A DNA stretch of 64,000 nucleotides. Source: Bacillus massiliigorillae. GTDB lineage: Bacteria > Bacillota > Bacilli > Bacillales > DSM-1321. The translations under genes were made by a program, and so were the position numbers. Location: contig NZ_HG428741.1 of NCBI RefSeq assembly GCF_000380245.2, forward strand, positions 3,080,042 to 3,144,041, in the 5' to 3' direction. Numbering within the stretch: position 1 is the stretch's first letter; every line of letters starts with the position of its first letter. A model generated the notes under the pieces. It was not told where the DNA came from. It saw only the letters and a list, made by a program, of their open reading frames with translations, and did no database searches. This document shows, piece by piece, positions 1 to 8,608 of this stretch.

Positions 1-763
1 TTGTAATTAAACAATCCGTTTCACTTAATGCTTTAACTACGGTGTCATAGCATTGATCTAAATCATCCGATTGCATACCATACGAACGGTATTCAATTCC
101 CATTCTCTGTAATTGTGCTTCAATCATATAGCCATTACTGTTGCGAATCTTCCCAGGCTGTAATGCTTCATCTACATCTAATAATTCCGTTCCAGTAGCA
201 ATGATACCTACAATGGGTTTCTTTGCAACTTTTACCTCTCCATAGCCCAATGTAGCAAGCAATGCAATGATACCTGGATGAATAACAGCACCAGACTCCA
301 ATAACAATTCACCTTTGCGAGCATCTTCACCTTGGAAAGAAATATTTTCACCTAAAATGAAAGGCTTCCTAATCGAAAAAGTATCCTCTCCTTCTGCTCT
401 TGCTTGTTCAAACATGACTACTGTATCTGTTCCTGCTGGCATTGCGGCACCAGTCATAATTCGAACAGCTTCACGCTTTCCTACAATAACTTTAGATACG
501 TCACCGGCTCCGATATGATCCACCACTTTGAATTGGATTCGGCTTTCACCAGAAGCACCTTTGGTATCATTAGAGCAGATAGCAAAACCGTCATATGCTG
601 AACGATTAAAATGTGGAATATCATAATTTGCAACAATATTCTCTCCTAAAATACGCCCGTATGCCTGTTGTAATCGTACACTTTCTACCTTTACAGCAGG
701 CAGATGATTCATTAATTTCTCAATAGCTTTAGTTACAGGAATTGGTTTTCTTCTTTCTATCAT
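1..763 (-). CDS. moeA: Molybdopterin molybdenumtransferase MoeA (3' end beyond the window)
   Basis: MoeA inserts molybdate into adenylylated molybdopterin, the last step in making the cofactor used by the molybdoenzymes nearby. About 254 N-terminal residues are present and the gene runs off the left edge. The start MIERRKPIPV follows a GGGGAG ribosome site. Family signatures visible are HFNRSAYDGFAI near the N-terminus, RIMTGAAMPAGTDTVV, and ATGTELLDVDE with GKIRNSN of the MPT-binding domain. It lies downstream of, and in the same direction as, a tatA gene, which fits a molybdoenzyme maturation block. Only the N-terminal part can be judged. Confidence 0.93.
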   Translation of the reverse strand, partial: MIERRKPIPVTKAIEKLMNHLPAVKVESVRLQQAYGRILGENIVANYDIPHFNRSAYDGFAICSNDTKGASGESRIQFKVVDHIGAGDVSKVIVGKREAVRIMTGAAMPAGTDTVVMFEQARAEGEDTFSIRKPFILGENISFQGEDARKGELLLESGAVIHPGIIALLATLGYGEVKVAKKPIVGIIATGTELLDVDEALQPGKIRNSNGYMIEAQLQRMGIEYRSYGMQSDDLDQCYDTVVKALSETDCLIT

Positions 764-1096
764 TTCTTAGATTCTCCCCATATCTTCCTAATTATCTTAG
801 TATATATAAAATTAACAAAATATCCCAAAATGTTTATTATTCGTTAAACAAGATCGACTAAAATTGTTGATACTTCTGAAAAAACACTACTGAAAGAATT
901 GCCTTTCGCGTCATCATTAATCTTAAATGAATATATTTATAATCAAATAGTCAAACATTACTAATGAGCAAATCAGGTGAAAAAAGCGGAAATTATGTAA
1001 AACTAAACTTAGATATTTAGTCTAATAAGCTTCCATTGTGCTAAGCGTAATATGATAAATTAAAAAGTACCCATATCAGTACTACTTGAAAGAAAA
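764..1096. other. Gene-free stretch upstream of moeA
   Basis: This AT-rich 333-bp stretch between tatA and moeA shows no credible reading frame with a ribosome site. No strong terminator or recognised riboswitch was seen. It presumably holds the moeA promoter, but no clean -35/-10 pair could be assigned. Confidence 0.4.
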
Positions 1097-1297
1097 TCAA
1101 TTATTATCGTTTACTACCCCAGTAACTTCTTTCATTTCTTCTACTACATCATCCGTCAATTCCTTTGTAGATTTTTTAAATTCACGAAGAGTATTGCCAA
1201 AGGACTTACCTATTTCTGGTAATTTCTTCGGTCCGAAAACTAATAAAGCTAAAAATAAAATCAACAGTAGCCCAGGTATTCCTATATTTGATAACAT
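1097..1297 (-). CDS. tatA: Twin-arginine translocase subunit TatA (copy 1)
   Basis: This 66-residue TatA/TatE-family protein forms the pore component of the Tat export system for folded proteins. It has one N-terminal membrane helix (about residues 5-21), the hinge FGPKKLPEIG, then a charged amphipathic helix. I chose the ATG at 1297 because GAGGAGAGAGGA lies directly before it; an in-frame upstream extension has no such site. A second tatA lies 1.5 kb away and no tatC is in the window, so TatC must be encoded elsewhere. The likely client is the Tat-signal-bearing DmsA-like enzyme at 5623-8271. Call from family features; pairing with DmsA is inferred. Confidence 0.92.
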   Translation of the reverse strand: MLSNIGIPGLLLILFLALLVFGPKKLPEIGKSFGNTLREFKKSTKELTDDVVEEMKEVTGVVNDNN

Positions 1298-1358
1298 TGT
1301 CCTCTCTCCTCTTTTATATAATGAAGTCATTTATTCGAAGCCGTTTACTAAACACTTA

Positions 1359-1669
1359 TTAAATCAATCCGATATTCTGTAAAAGAACACCAGCGATTAA
1401 TATATCTATTAGTAAAATGATAAAAACTAGTACTTTATTAAAAGTACTTAATGATTCTGGCTTGTTTTCTTTCTTTTCACTCCACAAGCTGCTTCACATT
1501 TAGAGCACTAGGTACACCCAGTATTTTCACCCTGTACAAATGCTACTTGTTCCTTTTGCTTATTTTTCAAAGGCTTCTTTGTTTTTCGTTTTCCTTGTGC
1601 AACTAGATCTAATACTGTACATACTGGACAGAACACGCGGCACCAAAGTCGATACATGACAATAGACAT
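1359..1669 (-). pseudogene. Broken NapH-like 4Fe-4S membrane protein (in-frame TAG plus frameshift)
   Basis: Reading leftward from the ATG at 1669, a frame encodes MYRLWCRVFCPVCTVLDL, the Cys-rich signature of NapH/MauN-like iron-sulfur membrane proteins. After 53 codons it meets TAG (1508-1510), exactly inside a ferredoxin motif: Cys-Thr-stop-Cys-Ser-Lys-Cys-Glu-Ala-Ala-Cys. A CAG glutamine codon changed by one base would give this stop. About 15 codons further on the frame is lost, and a different frame resumes with a hydrophobic tail (VLVFIILLIDILIAGVLL) ending at 1359. The 311-bp span is not a multiple of three. The usual N-terminal membrane segments are also missing. It sits 9 bp after the polyferredoxin gene, so it was probably its partner. 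Read as a decayed gene; a sequencing error cannot be excluded. Confidence 0.7.
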
Positions 1670-1678
1670 AAATTTAAA

Positions 1679-2584
1679 TTAGATAGATCCAAACCTATTC
1701 TGCATCAAACAAGATATACATAAATCATCGTACTCACGTAAAGTATTGAATTCTTTGCAACACTTATTACATATTTTGGTGTGGATAGGAAAAATGATAT
1801 TTTGTTTTTGAGAGATTTGGCTCTCAATTTTAATAGCATTTTCAGGACAAGCATCTACACACAGTTGGCAATCCGAGCAACCTTGAGCGGATATAGAAAA
1901 GGATCTATCCAAAATTTCAAAACATCTTTTCTTACATAGTTGTTGACAGGCACTACATAATGTACACTTTTCAATATCGATTGTTATGCTAGAGAACTGA
2001 TAGTCTTTATAATATTTTTGCATATCCAAATCAGCTTGGTTGAAGCGCCACTTTGCTGGTACTGCTTGCTTTACAAAATTCTTCCCTTCATTTTTCCAGA
2101 AAGAAAATAACTCTCTTCTTGTAAGAGTCTCATTCTTCTCGATTAACTTTATTTCAATTAAAAAAGGAAGCTCATTCAACTGTTCAAGAATTACATTAGC
2201 TTCTTCAATCACTTCTTTCCACAATTCAATGGATGCTTGTGTTTCACCAACAATTTTCCTGATACCTTTATTATGAAAAATTAAAAGCTCCTTCGCTGTA
2301 GGCACACTCTTATCTGTGATTACTAATTGATCTTGAAAAATCATTCTCTTTGGATATATTCCTGCAATGGCTTGTACAGGACAAGCTGAAATACATCTTG
2401 CGCATTCAATACATTTTTCGTGATTAATAACAGGCCTATCATTAATAATGGAAATCGCTTTCTTATCACAGGATTCAACACACTTTAAACACTTTGAATG
2501 AGGACTTACTTGCCTGGTGCAAAAGGATAACACTTCATATTCATAATCTAAACTCTCTATCCACCCGCTCAATAAACCCATCAT
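1679..2584 (-). CDS. Polyferredoxin with four 4Fe-4S-type motifs and a C-terminal CxxC pair
   Basis: A soluble electron-transfer protein of about 301 residues. Two ferredoxin-type Cys clusters lie near the N-terminus (CLKCVESC, CIECARCISACP) and two near residues 205-255 (CTLCSACQQLC, CSDCQLCVDACP). A central region of about 115 residues has no recognised motif. The tail has two further Cys pairs (CNKC and CISC) that look like a zinc or iron ribbon. No signal peptide is visible, so it should act in the cytoplasm. The start is ATGATG at 2584/2581 after GAGGGG; an in-frame GTG two codons earlier overlaps the ribosome site. It precedes the broken NapH-like gene and lies between two tatA genes. 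Electron carrier or maturation role for the Dms system is inference. Confidence 0.75.
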   Translation of the reverse strand: MMGLLSGWIESLDYEYEVLSFCTRQVSPHSKCLKCVESCDKKAISIINDRPVINHEKCIECARCISACPVQAIAGIYPKRMIFQDQLVITDKSVPTAKELLIFHNKGIRKIVGETQASIELWKEVIEEANVILEQLNELPFLIEIKLIEKNETLTRRELFSFWKNEGKNFVKQAVPAKWRFNQADLDMQKYYKDYQFSSITIDIEKCTLCSACQQLCKKRCFEILDRSFSISAQGCSDCQLCVDACPENAIKIESQISQKQNIIFPIHTKICNKCCKEFNTLREYDDLCISCLMQNRFGSI

Positions 2585-2803
2585 AACCACCCCTCTTTAA
2601 TATTAATTAGAAATAAAAAATCTGATAATATTTATGGAGATTTCTTAGATACTAATATCCTTCGATGGCCAAAGCGTTATCAAAAATATATTTTTTAAAT
2701 ATTTCATTTTATAATCTACTATCTACTTCAAGAAGGACAGAACCATTTGCATAAACAAAAGCTGCTGATTTATTGGTAACACACCATATTATAAAATCAC
2801 TTT

Positions 2804-3061
2804 TCACATATCATGCATTTTATTTTTTTCTTCCTTAGTTTGAGTTATTTCCAGTCCATCTAAAGATGTATTATCTTTATAGTTAGACAATTCTCCAGCA
2901 TTATCTTTCTCTTCATCAATTATGCCTCTAGTGGATTTCTTAAATTCCTTTAATGTTTGGCCTAAAGCACGTCCCATTTCAGGTAGTTTCTTAGGTCCAA
3001 AAATGATTAGTGCAAGAACTAAAATAAGTATTAATCCTGGCACACCAATATTTGACAGCAT
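2804..3061 (-). CDS. tatA: Twin-arginine translocase subunit TatA (copy 2)
   Basis: An 85-residue TatA-family protein: N-terminal membrane helix, the hinge FGPKKLPEMG, an amphipathic helix, and a longer acidic/basic tail than copy 1. It starts MLSNIGVPGL after GAGGAGAATGAAT. The first 45 residues are nearly identical in pattern to the copy at 1097-1297, so one probably arose by duplication of the other. It lies about 430 bp downstream of the dms operon on the same strand. A dedicated TatA near a Tat-exported molybdoenzyme is a common arrangement. TatC is not in the window. Confidence 0.92.
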   Translation of the reverse strand: MLSNIGVPGLILILVLALIIFGPKKLPEMGRALGQTLKEFKKSTRGIIDEEKDNAGELSNYKDNTSLDGLEITQTKEEKNKMHDM

Positions 3062-3491
3062 TATTCATTCTCCTCTTCTGTTTGTAGTCGAAAAATTCAC
3101 ACATTTTACCCGGGACAAATTTTTCATTTTGAGCTCTCAACATGCTAAAAGACTTATGACAGACACTACAATTCCTTCTTTAAATAAGAAGCATGGTACC
3201 ATCTTTTTGAAAATCTATTCTTCAACGAAAATTGTCTTTCCACCCAAGAACAAAATCACTTTTTTATCATATATTACGAGTACAAGAAGACAATATCACA
3301 TACTCATAACCCAAGCTTTCCGTTCATTCGCTAATTACCCCCATCATATTCACTCTGGCTCATCAATAACGTTTCTATGTTTACAAAGAGAAAGTATTAA
3401 TCCCATAATGGGAATACTTTCTCTTTGTAACAGGATACTTACATAACCATTTATTAGTACTTTGTCAATATATATGTGAAGAATTGAACAA
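3062..3491. other. Gene-free 430-bp stretch between torD-like and tatA
   Basis: No convincing coding frame was found on either strand. It contains the perfect inverted repeat at 3381-3430 and, on the minus strand, a TTGACA hexamer (complement of 3463-3468) with a weak TATGTA 17 bp further on. If that is a promoter, tatA copy 2 has a roughly 370-nt leader beginning with the hairpin. No known riboswitch consensus was recognised. Confidence 0.4.
3381..3430. repeat. Perfect 18-bp inverted repeat after the dms operon
   Basis: The arms at 3381-3398 and 3413-3430 are perfect reverse complements and flank a 14-nt loop that itself contains CCC and GGG. No T-run follows on either strand, so it is not a classic intrinsic terminator. 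It lies about 60 bp after the torD-like stop codon. It may protect the 3' end of the dms transcript or act in the leader of tatA copy 2. Confidence 0.85.
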
Positions 3492-4190
3492 TTATATAGC
3501 TATTAACACTTTATCATTTATTTCATCTAATACTTCCATTTGTATTACTAAAAATTCATTTAATAGATTAGCCATACTCGGATACAAATAACTTGTGCTT
3601 GATTCCTGCATTTTCTTTGAAAATTCCGGGATCCACTTAAACAAATGATTTGTTATGAAATCTTTTTGCTCTTCGAGTAATCGGTTTAATTTTTTGAAAT
3701 CGTTATCTTCACATGCTTTTTCTGCCATGCTACTAAGGTTAGCCATAAAATCTAATTCTAAAGCAAGATGATCATCAGCCACACGTGGATATTCAGCCGG
3801 TAAAAACTGATACTTCAAATAGCGTCTGCGTATTTCTAATGTACTTTCTTGAAATAAAAGCCTAGCATCAGTTCTGTATACAGATTCCCAAGGAGGTGCT
3901 GGTAATTTTCCAGGACCAATGAACAATCTAGTATACTCAGTTCTCACCTGTTCTAATACGGCATGTTTATCTTTATGAAAACGTCTTGCAAACTCTTCAA
4001 GTTCATTAATACGAATACTATATTCTTGTTTGTCCTGCATGTTAAAAATGTCCAAAGCTTCTTTTGTCATTTCATTTGTCAATATTTCAAATTGTTCCAT
4101 ACTAGGATCGTTACCAAAAATATTTTGAAATAGATTATAGGCATAAGTATTTCCAGCAAGTATGATTTGAATAGTCTCATATGCTTTCAT
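3492..4190 (-). CDS. TorD/DmsD-family molybdoenzyme maturation chaperone
   Basis: A 232-residue all-helical protein of the TorD/DmsD/NarJ chaperone family, which binds the Tat signal peptide of a molybdoenzyme and holds it for cofactor loading before export. The family core is visible around residues 87-145: YTRLFIGP, PAPPWESVYR, and YPRVADDHLALELDFM. Its ATG shares one base with the stop codon of the dmsC-like gene (TAATG), so the two are translationally coupled. It is the last gene of the dmsA-B-C-torD operon. The client is therefore almost certainly the product of 5623-8271. Confidence 0.9.
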   Translation of the reverse strand: MKAYETIQIILAGNTYAYNLFQNIFGNDPSMEQFEILTNEMTKEALDIFNMQDKQEYSIRINELEEFARRFHKDKHAVLEQVRTEYTRLFIGPGKLPAPPWESVYRTDARLLFQESTLEIRRRYLKYQFLPAEYPRVADDHLALELDFMANLSSMAEKACEDNDFKKLNRLLEEQKDFITNHLFKWIPEFSKKMQESSTSYLYPSMANLLNEFLVIQMEVLDEINDKVLIAI

Positions 4191-5017
4191 TACGTTAAAC
4201 CTACTCTCGATGCTACAAATGCCGCATAGAATAGATATCTACCGATAATCAGCGCGATAATAATCGCTGCAATAGGTACATACATTATAGAAAATTTACT
4301 TCCCCCTTCTGTTTTTCCAAAAAATAGAAGAAATGTAGAACCAAGAATTAATAAAAGCCATTGTGCTATGATTAAAACAATTTTTCCATTAAGAATTTCT
4401 GCGCTCGCAGCACCAGCACCTTCCATTAAACCTAAATGTAAATAATGAGGGATCACGGAAGCCACTAGAACAGCTACAACGATAAATACACATAATGAGA
4501 AATATCTTACTAACTTTTCATCGATGTTTTTGAAATTCGTTAAAAACAAAACGGAAATCCCTAAAATAATCATCGTTCCATAGAATTCAAACATAGTATT
4601 TCCACTTTGCCAAACGTGTACACTGGATGCCATGTATATTTTTGCCATCATGAAAACATCGACTAAACCTACTACACTCGCAATCCAACCGACCGCATTA
4701 ACTAATTTCTTTTGTTCTGGCATTTTATACACTAAGAATGCATAGACGATTGCAAGTCCAGCAAATCCACCAGAAAACAAGATTTCACGTGATAGCCAGG
4801 AGCTTCCTAGATTTAACAAAGAATTTAAAGCACGAAGAGGCGTTCCTAAGTGGATTAATGATGCCAGAAGCCCCACTATACTTAAACAAGCTGCTATTAT
4901 GGCTCCTAATTTGAACTCTAGTTCTTTTTGAAACTGCTTTGCTATCATACTAAAAATGATGATCCCAATGGCAGTTTGTAGACAAAGCGTGAATATAAAT
5001 AAAGGTAGTTCTGCCAT
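4190..5017 (-). CDS. DmsC-family membrane anchor of a molybdoenzyme
   Basis: A 275-residue integral membrane protein with about eight hydrophobic segments, typical of DmsC, the quinol-oxidising anchor of DMSO-reductase-family enzymes. It would take electrons from menaquinol and pass them to the four-cluster subunit encoded just upstream. The start ATG is 4 bp after the stop of the dmsB-like gene, and its stop overlaps the chaperone start by one base. No haem-ligand pattern was identified, which fits DmsC rather than the b-type cytochrome anchors. Family is clear; the terminal acceptor is not known. Confidence 0.9.
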   Translation of the reverse strand: MAELPLFIFTLCLQTAIGIIIFSMIAKQFQKELEFKLGAIIAACLSIVGLLASLIHLGTPLRALNSLLNLGSSWLSREILFSGGFAGLAIVYAFLVYKMPEQKKLVNAVGWIASVVGLVDVFMMAKIYMASSVHVWQSGNTMFEFYGTMIILGISVLFLTNFKNIDEKLVRYFSLCVFIVVAVLVASVIPHYLHLGLMEGAGAASAEILNGKIVLIIAQWLLLILGSTFLLFFGKTEGGSKFSIMYVPIAAIIIALIIGRYLFYAAFVASRVGLT

Positions 5018-5021
5018 TTGT

Positions 5022-5597
5022 TTAAACCTCCTTCTGTACAGCGCCTTTGTTTAAGGCACAAGCCTTTGGCTCAACCAATACTGATGGATGTGTAATTTTT
5101 GATGATGCAAGAATTGGTAGATCACTAACAGCATCTGGATGTTTTTTCTTCAACTCATCCAAATCTCCCCATTCAAGTGCCCGCATGATACATGCATCCA
5201 CACAAGCAGGATTTTGTCCTTTATCCGTTAAATCTTTACACATATTACATTTAGAAACCTTACCCTCTTCTTCCATATACTGAGGGACACCATAAGGACA
5301 GTTCCAAACACAGTATTGACAACCGATACACTTATCAGCATCATGCTGAACTGTACCATCTGCAGCTATATGCATAGCTCCCGTTGGACAGCCTTTTACA
5401 CACTTTGGATCTTTGCAATGATTACATGTACTTGAATAATGGAAAATTTTCGCATCAGGATAAACGCCTGTTTCAAACGTTCTCACTTGACGAAAATTAA
5501 TACCAGGTTTTAAGTCATTTTTATCTTTACAGGCTACCTGACAAGTTCGGCAACCAATACAAGCCGTCATATCAAAGTAAAAACCTTTTTTACCCAT
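5022..5597 (-). CDS. DmsB-family 4Fe-4S electron-transfer subunit
   Basis: A 191-residue iron-sulfur protein that links the membrane anchor to the catalytic subunit. Four Cys clusters are visible in order: CIGCRTCQVAC (about residues 13-23), CNHCKDPKCVKGCP, CIGCQYCVWNCP, and CNMCKDL with CVDAC. This spacing is diagnostic of the DmsB/NrfC/PhsB group. It has no signal peptide, as expected for a subunit co-exported with the Tat-signal-bearing partner. It lies 25 bp after dmsA and 4 bp before dmsC. Confidence 0.94.
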   Translation of the reverse strand: MGKKGFYFDMTACIGCRTCQVACKDKNDLKPGINFRQVRTFETGVYPDAKIFHYSSTCNHCKDPKCVKGCPTGAMHIAADGTVQHDADKCIGCQYCVWNCPYGVPQYMEEEGKVSKCNMCKDLTDKGQNPACVDACIMRALEWGDLDELKKKHPDAVSDLPILASSKITHPSVLVEPKACALNKGAVQKEV

Positions 5598-5622
5598 ATG
5601 AATTCACTCCTATCCTAGAAAA

Positions 5623-8271
5623 TTAAAACTTGATCACTTTCTGTGGTTTCAAATAGTCTGCCTCAAGTGGTTTACCCTTATATTTTTCAATGTTTACTAA
5701 ATTGGTATTGTATCCAGATGTACCAGCTCCAGTTGCAATAGGGGCACTCAGATAATTATCTGAACCAGATCTGTCAATGCCAGTTTCTTCATCAAGATCT
5801 AACCATGTTCCATGTGGTAAAGCGATACAGCCTGGCATCATACGTTCAGTCACACTTGCATGACGTAAAGCTTTTCCATTTGGACTAGTAATAAGTACAG
5901 TATCTCCATCTTTAATACCTTTTTCTTCTGCATCTTTAGCACTAATAAAGACTGGATTAGTAAATGCTTCTCTCAACCAAGGTAAGTTATCATTAACAGT
6001 ATGAGATCTTCTTGCATAGTGAGGAGTATACATTTGGTAAGGATATTTTCCTTTTTCTTTCTTATCCCAGTCCTTAAAGCTATCTTCATAACCATTTAAT
6101 ACTTTTATATAAGAAGGATATGGCTTTAGTGTACTACGTCCCATAGCATTGACTCGATCTGCTTTGGTTTGACAGTAAATCTCGAATTTACCGCTTTTGG
6201 AAGGGCGCGGAAATTTTTCAGGATCCTTGACAAAATCCTCATAAGCTATATAGCCGTAATTATCCCCTTCAAAGCGTTCCACCTGGTAAACGCCTTTTTC
6301 TAACAGTTCTTTAATCCCAATTCTACCTTGTTGGGTTTTCCCTTTAACGCCATATTTAGCTCCCCATTCAGCGAGATCGGCTTCCGTGACAGTTACTAGC
6401 GGTTCATAACCGGTTCCTTCCTTATTAATGACCTCAGAGCCAACAACACAATCGAAATAATATTGTTCTGTAGTTTTTGGATAAATCTTTTTCACATCTA
6501 ATCCTAAGCGCTTAGCAAGCTCTTCTCCTATCTCTTGACCACTCTTTGTATCATAAAGGGGATCTACCACTTTTGAGTAGAATAGTGCCATTTCTCTGTT
6601 AGTGTGTGTCATAAACATATGAGCTGAAAGCTGCTCCCACTCAGTGGTAACTGGCAATACAATATCTGCATGTTGTGCACTTAAATTTGGAGAATAAGCA
6701 AGAGATAATACAAAGTCTACTTTTCGATGAGCTTCTATTCCTTTTTTAACCCCTACTACCGTTTGCAGAGTATTTCTATCAGTATGAATAATTACACGAA
6801 TATCAATATCTCTTTCCTCAACAGAAGTCATGTCTCCCTGATTCACAAGAGCTGTACGAGTATATTTCCCTGTAAGAATGGCGTCCCACATCTCTGGAGC
6901 ACTAATTGACTCTTCTTGAAGAGGGTTTGGAATAGTCAATGCACCATGAGGACCATGTTTAACTAATTGATGACCACAATTAGCTGTGCCTACACCGTAA
7001 GAAGCTCCACAGGCATGTCCTGATTTACCCATATGACCGCCCATTACTCCTATGGTCATAAAAATTTGTGGGAAATCTTCGGCATTATTACCACGAGCTG
7101 GGGCAAAGCTATGCAAAAGAGCTACTTTTTTGTCTTTGCGCATCTCTCTGGCATACCAAATAATATCTTCAACAGGCGTACCGCATATTTCCGTCGCCCA
7201 TTCAGGTGTTTTCGGTTGCCCATCATATTTTCCGAGCACATAATCTTTAAAGTTTTCATTAAGCTTAGCATCAGCAGGCATATGTTCAGAGTCAAATCCC
7301 ACTGTACAACGGTTTAAGAAATCCCAATCAATAATAGGATTAGTAACCGGATCATCTTCTTTAATCATGGTATAAGCTACCGCAAGTAAGAAGACGGTAT
7401 CCGTACCAGGTCGGACACGTATCCATTTTGCGTCCAATAAATTAGCCGATTCATTATAGTCTGGACCAACAAATACAAACTTTGCCCCAGCTTTCTTCGC
7501 TCTCAAATAATAGTAACTAGGAGAACCAAGGGAAGCCCAGGCTGGATTGCAGCCATATAGCACAATGGTTTCACTCTTACATAAGTCAAAACGATCGTTG
7601 ATATATCCCGGATGATCTATACCACCAAATGGCGGATTTCCTAGAATATCATGAATGTAATGATAAGTACCAAGAGATGCTGAGTCCTCCATATTGGTAT
7701 GCCCCCCATAGGCATTAATTACGTCGCCAAAACGTTCCTGGTGCCAATTGGGGAATAAAATTGATTTGTTCCCATATTTTTCTTTCGCCTGTTTCAATTC
7801 AGCGGCAATATAATCAAAAGCTTCATCCCACGAAATGCGTTCCCACTCATCTTTACCTCGAAGAGATTTATCTCCTCCTGTAAGTGGTTTCCAATGTTTT
7901 CGTTTCATTGGATATTTTAGTCGGTCTGCACCGAATATCTGCTGTTGCTGTGAACGACCACGTAGACAGCCTCTCTGTTGTGGAAAATCCGGACTGTCAG
8001 GATGCGTATCATCCGTTTTTTGGCGAACGACAACATTATCTACTACGTATGCTGCGTTGTAACATTTACCACCACAGTTGAACCAACAAGCTGCAGGAAC
8101 CCATTTTCCCTCTTTACTCCCCTTTTTTGCAGCTTCTGCAACAGTTGCAAGCTTATTTTCAGATGATCCATAGGCTGTTAATCCTAGAGCTGATACAGTT
8201 GCTGCACTTCCTTTTAGAAAACTTCTACGGTTAAATTGTGAATTCTCAATTTTACTAAAAATACCAGTCAT
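5623..8271 (-). CDS. DmsA-family molybdopterin oxidoreductase, Tat-exported catalytic subunit
   Basis: An 882-residue bis-MGD enzyme of the DMSO reductase family. Residues 14-20 (NRRSFLK) plus a hydrophobic stretch form a Tat signal. The first 4Fe-4S cluster is bound by Cys62, Cys66, Cys70 and Cys102 (spacing 3-3-31), followed by CLRGRS and RLKYPMKR. The segment MEDSASLGTYHY aligns with the region that supplies a serine molybdenum ligand in E. coli DmsA; no Cys or Sec is present there. The C-terminal dinucleotide-binding domain (about residue 740 on) has HGTWLDLD. It heads the operon dmsA-B-C-torD. The likely role is respiratory reduction of an S- or N-oxide on the outer face, but selenate or other oxyanions are also possible for this family. 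Confidence 0.9.
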   Translation of the reverse strand: MTGIFSKIENSQFNRRSFLKGSAATVSALGLTAYGSSENKLATVAEAAKKGSKEGKWVPAACWFNCGGKCYNAAYVVDNVVVRQKTDDTHPDSPDFPQQRGCLRGRSQQQQIFGADRLKYPMKRKHWKPLTGGDKSLRGKDEWERISWDEAFDYIAAELKQAKEKYGNKSILFPNWHQERFGDVINAYGGHTNMEDSASLGTYHYIHDILGNPPFGGIDHPGYINDRFDLCKSETIVLYGCNPAWASLGSPSYYYLRAKKAGAKFVFVGPDYNESANLLDAKWIRVRPGTDTVFLLAVAYTMIKEDDPVTNPIIDWDFLNRCTVGFDSEHMPADAKLNENFKDYVLGKYDGQPKTPEWATEICGTPVEDIIWYAREMRKDKKVALLHSFAPARGNNAEDFPQIFMTIGVMGGHMGKSGHACGASYGVGTANCGHQLVKHGPHGALTIPNPLQEESISAPEMWDAILTGKYTRTALVNQGDMTSVEERDIDIRVIIHTDRNTLQTVVGVKKGIEAHRKVDFVLSLAYSPNLSAQHADIVLPVTTEWEQLSAHMFMTHTNREMALFYSKVVDPLYDTKSGQEIGEELAKRLGLDVKKIYPKTTEQYYFDCVVGSEVINKEGTGYEPLVTVTEADLAEWGAKYGVKGKTQQGRIGIKELLEKGVYQVERFEGDNYGYIAYEDFVKDPEKFPRPSKSGKFEIYCQTKADRVNAMGRSTLKPYPSYIKVLNGYEDSFKDWDKKEKGKYPYQMYTPHYARRSHTVNDNLPWLREAFTNPVFISAKDAEEKGIKDGDTVLITSPNGKALRHASVTERMMPGCIALPHGTWLDLDEETGIDRSGSDNYLSAPIATGAGTSGYNTNLVNIEKYKGKPLEADYLKPQKVIKF

Positions 8272-8566
8272 TCAATGTTACCTCCTTGTAAAAAATTAAA
8301 GTTTCCTACCACTTAATCAGTGTCATTTAAACTAACAAAAGAAAATTAGTTGATTTCTTTTTTGATAGGTTCTTCGATATCTATTTTAAATGAAGCTATA
8401 TGTGCATAGGAGTGTGGAGTTGTCTATACTTTTGTAACTATTGTTGTGTTCAAACAACAAACCTTTTCCATTAATCCCCTTATTAGTGGCTAACTCATGA
8501 ACTTTGAGAAATATTATTACTTAAATGGCTATTTACAACCACTCACTAAAAATTTCCTCTCATTTA
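8272..8566. other. Upstream region of the dms operon
   Basis: No gene was found in this interval. It must contain the dmsA promoter and regulatory sites. I looked for an Fnr-type TGTGA-N6-TCACA palindrome and did not find one. The neighbouring PucR-type gene is the obvious candidate regulator. Confidence 0.4.
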
Positions 8567-8600
8567 AAAACATCTAGCTCTTTTTATAGCTAGATGTTTT
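8567..8600 (-). terminator. Intrinsic terminator of the PucR-type regulator gene
   Basis: The arms AAAACATCTAGCT and AGCTAGATGTTTT (8567-8579 and 8588-8600) are perfect complements. On the minus strand the right arm ends in TTTTTAAA. It lies 9 bp after the stop codon at 8609. Confidence 0.85.
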
Positions 8601-8608
8601 ATAGTAAG

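Noticed and set aside
1508..1510. In-frame TAG in a ferredoxin motif as a possible recoded (pyrrolysine) codon
   Set aside because: Pyrrolysine genes are not expected in Bacillaceae, the position needs no special residue, and a frameshift follows, so decay is simpler.
3062..3491. Molybdenum-cofactor or other riboswitch before tatA copy 2
   Set aside because: The leader-like stretch is long enough, but no known riboswitch consensus could be recognised by eye.
8272..8608. Fnr box controlling the dms operon
   Set aside because: No TGTGA-N6-TCACA palindrome or close variant was found in the interval.
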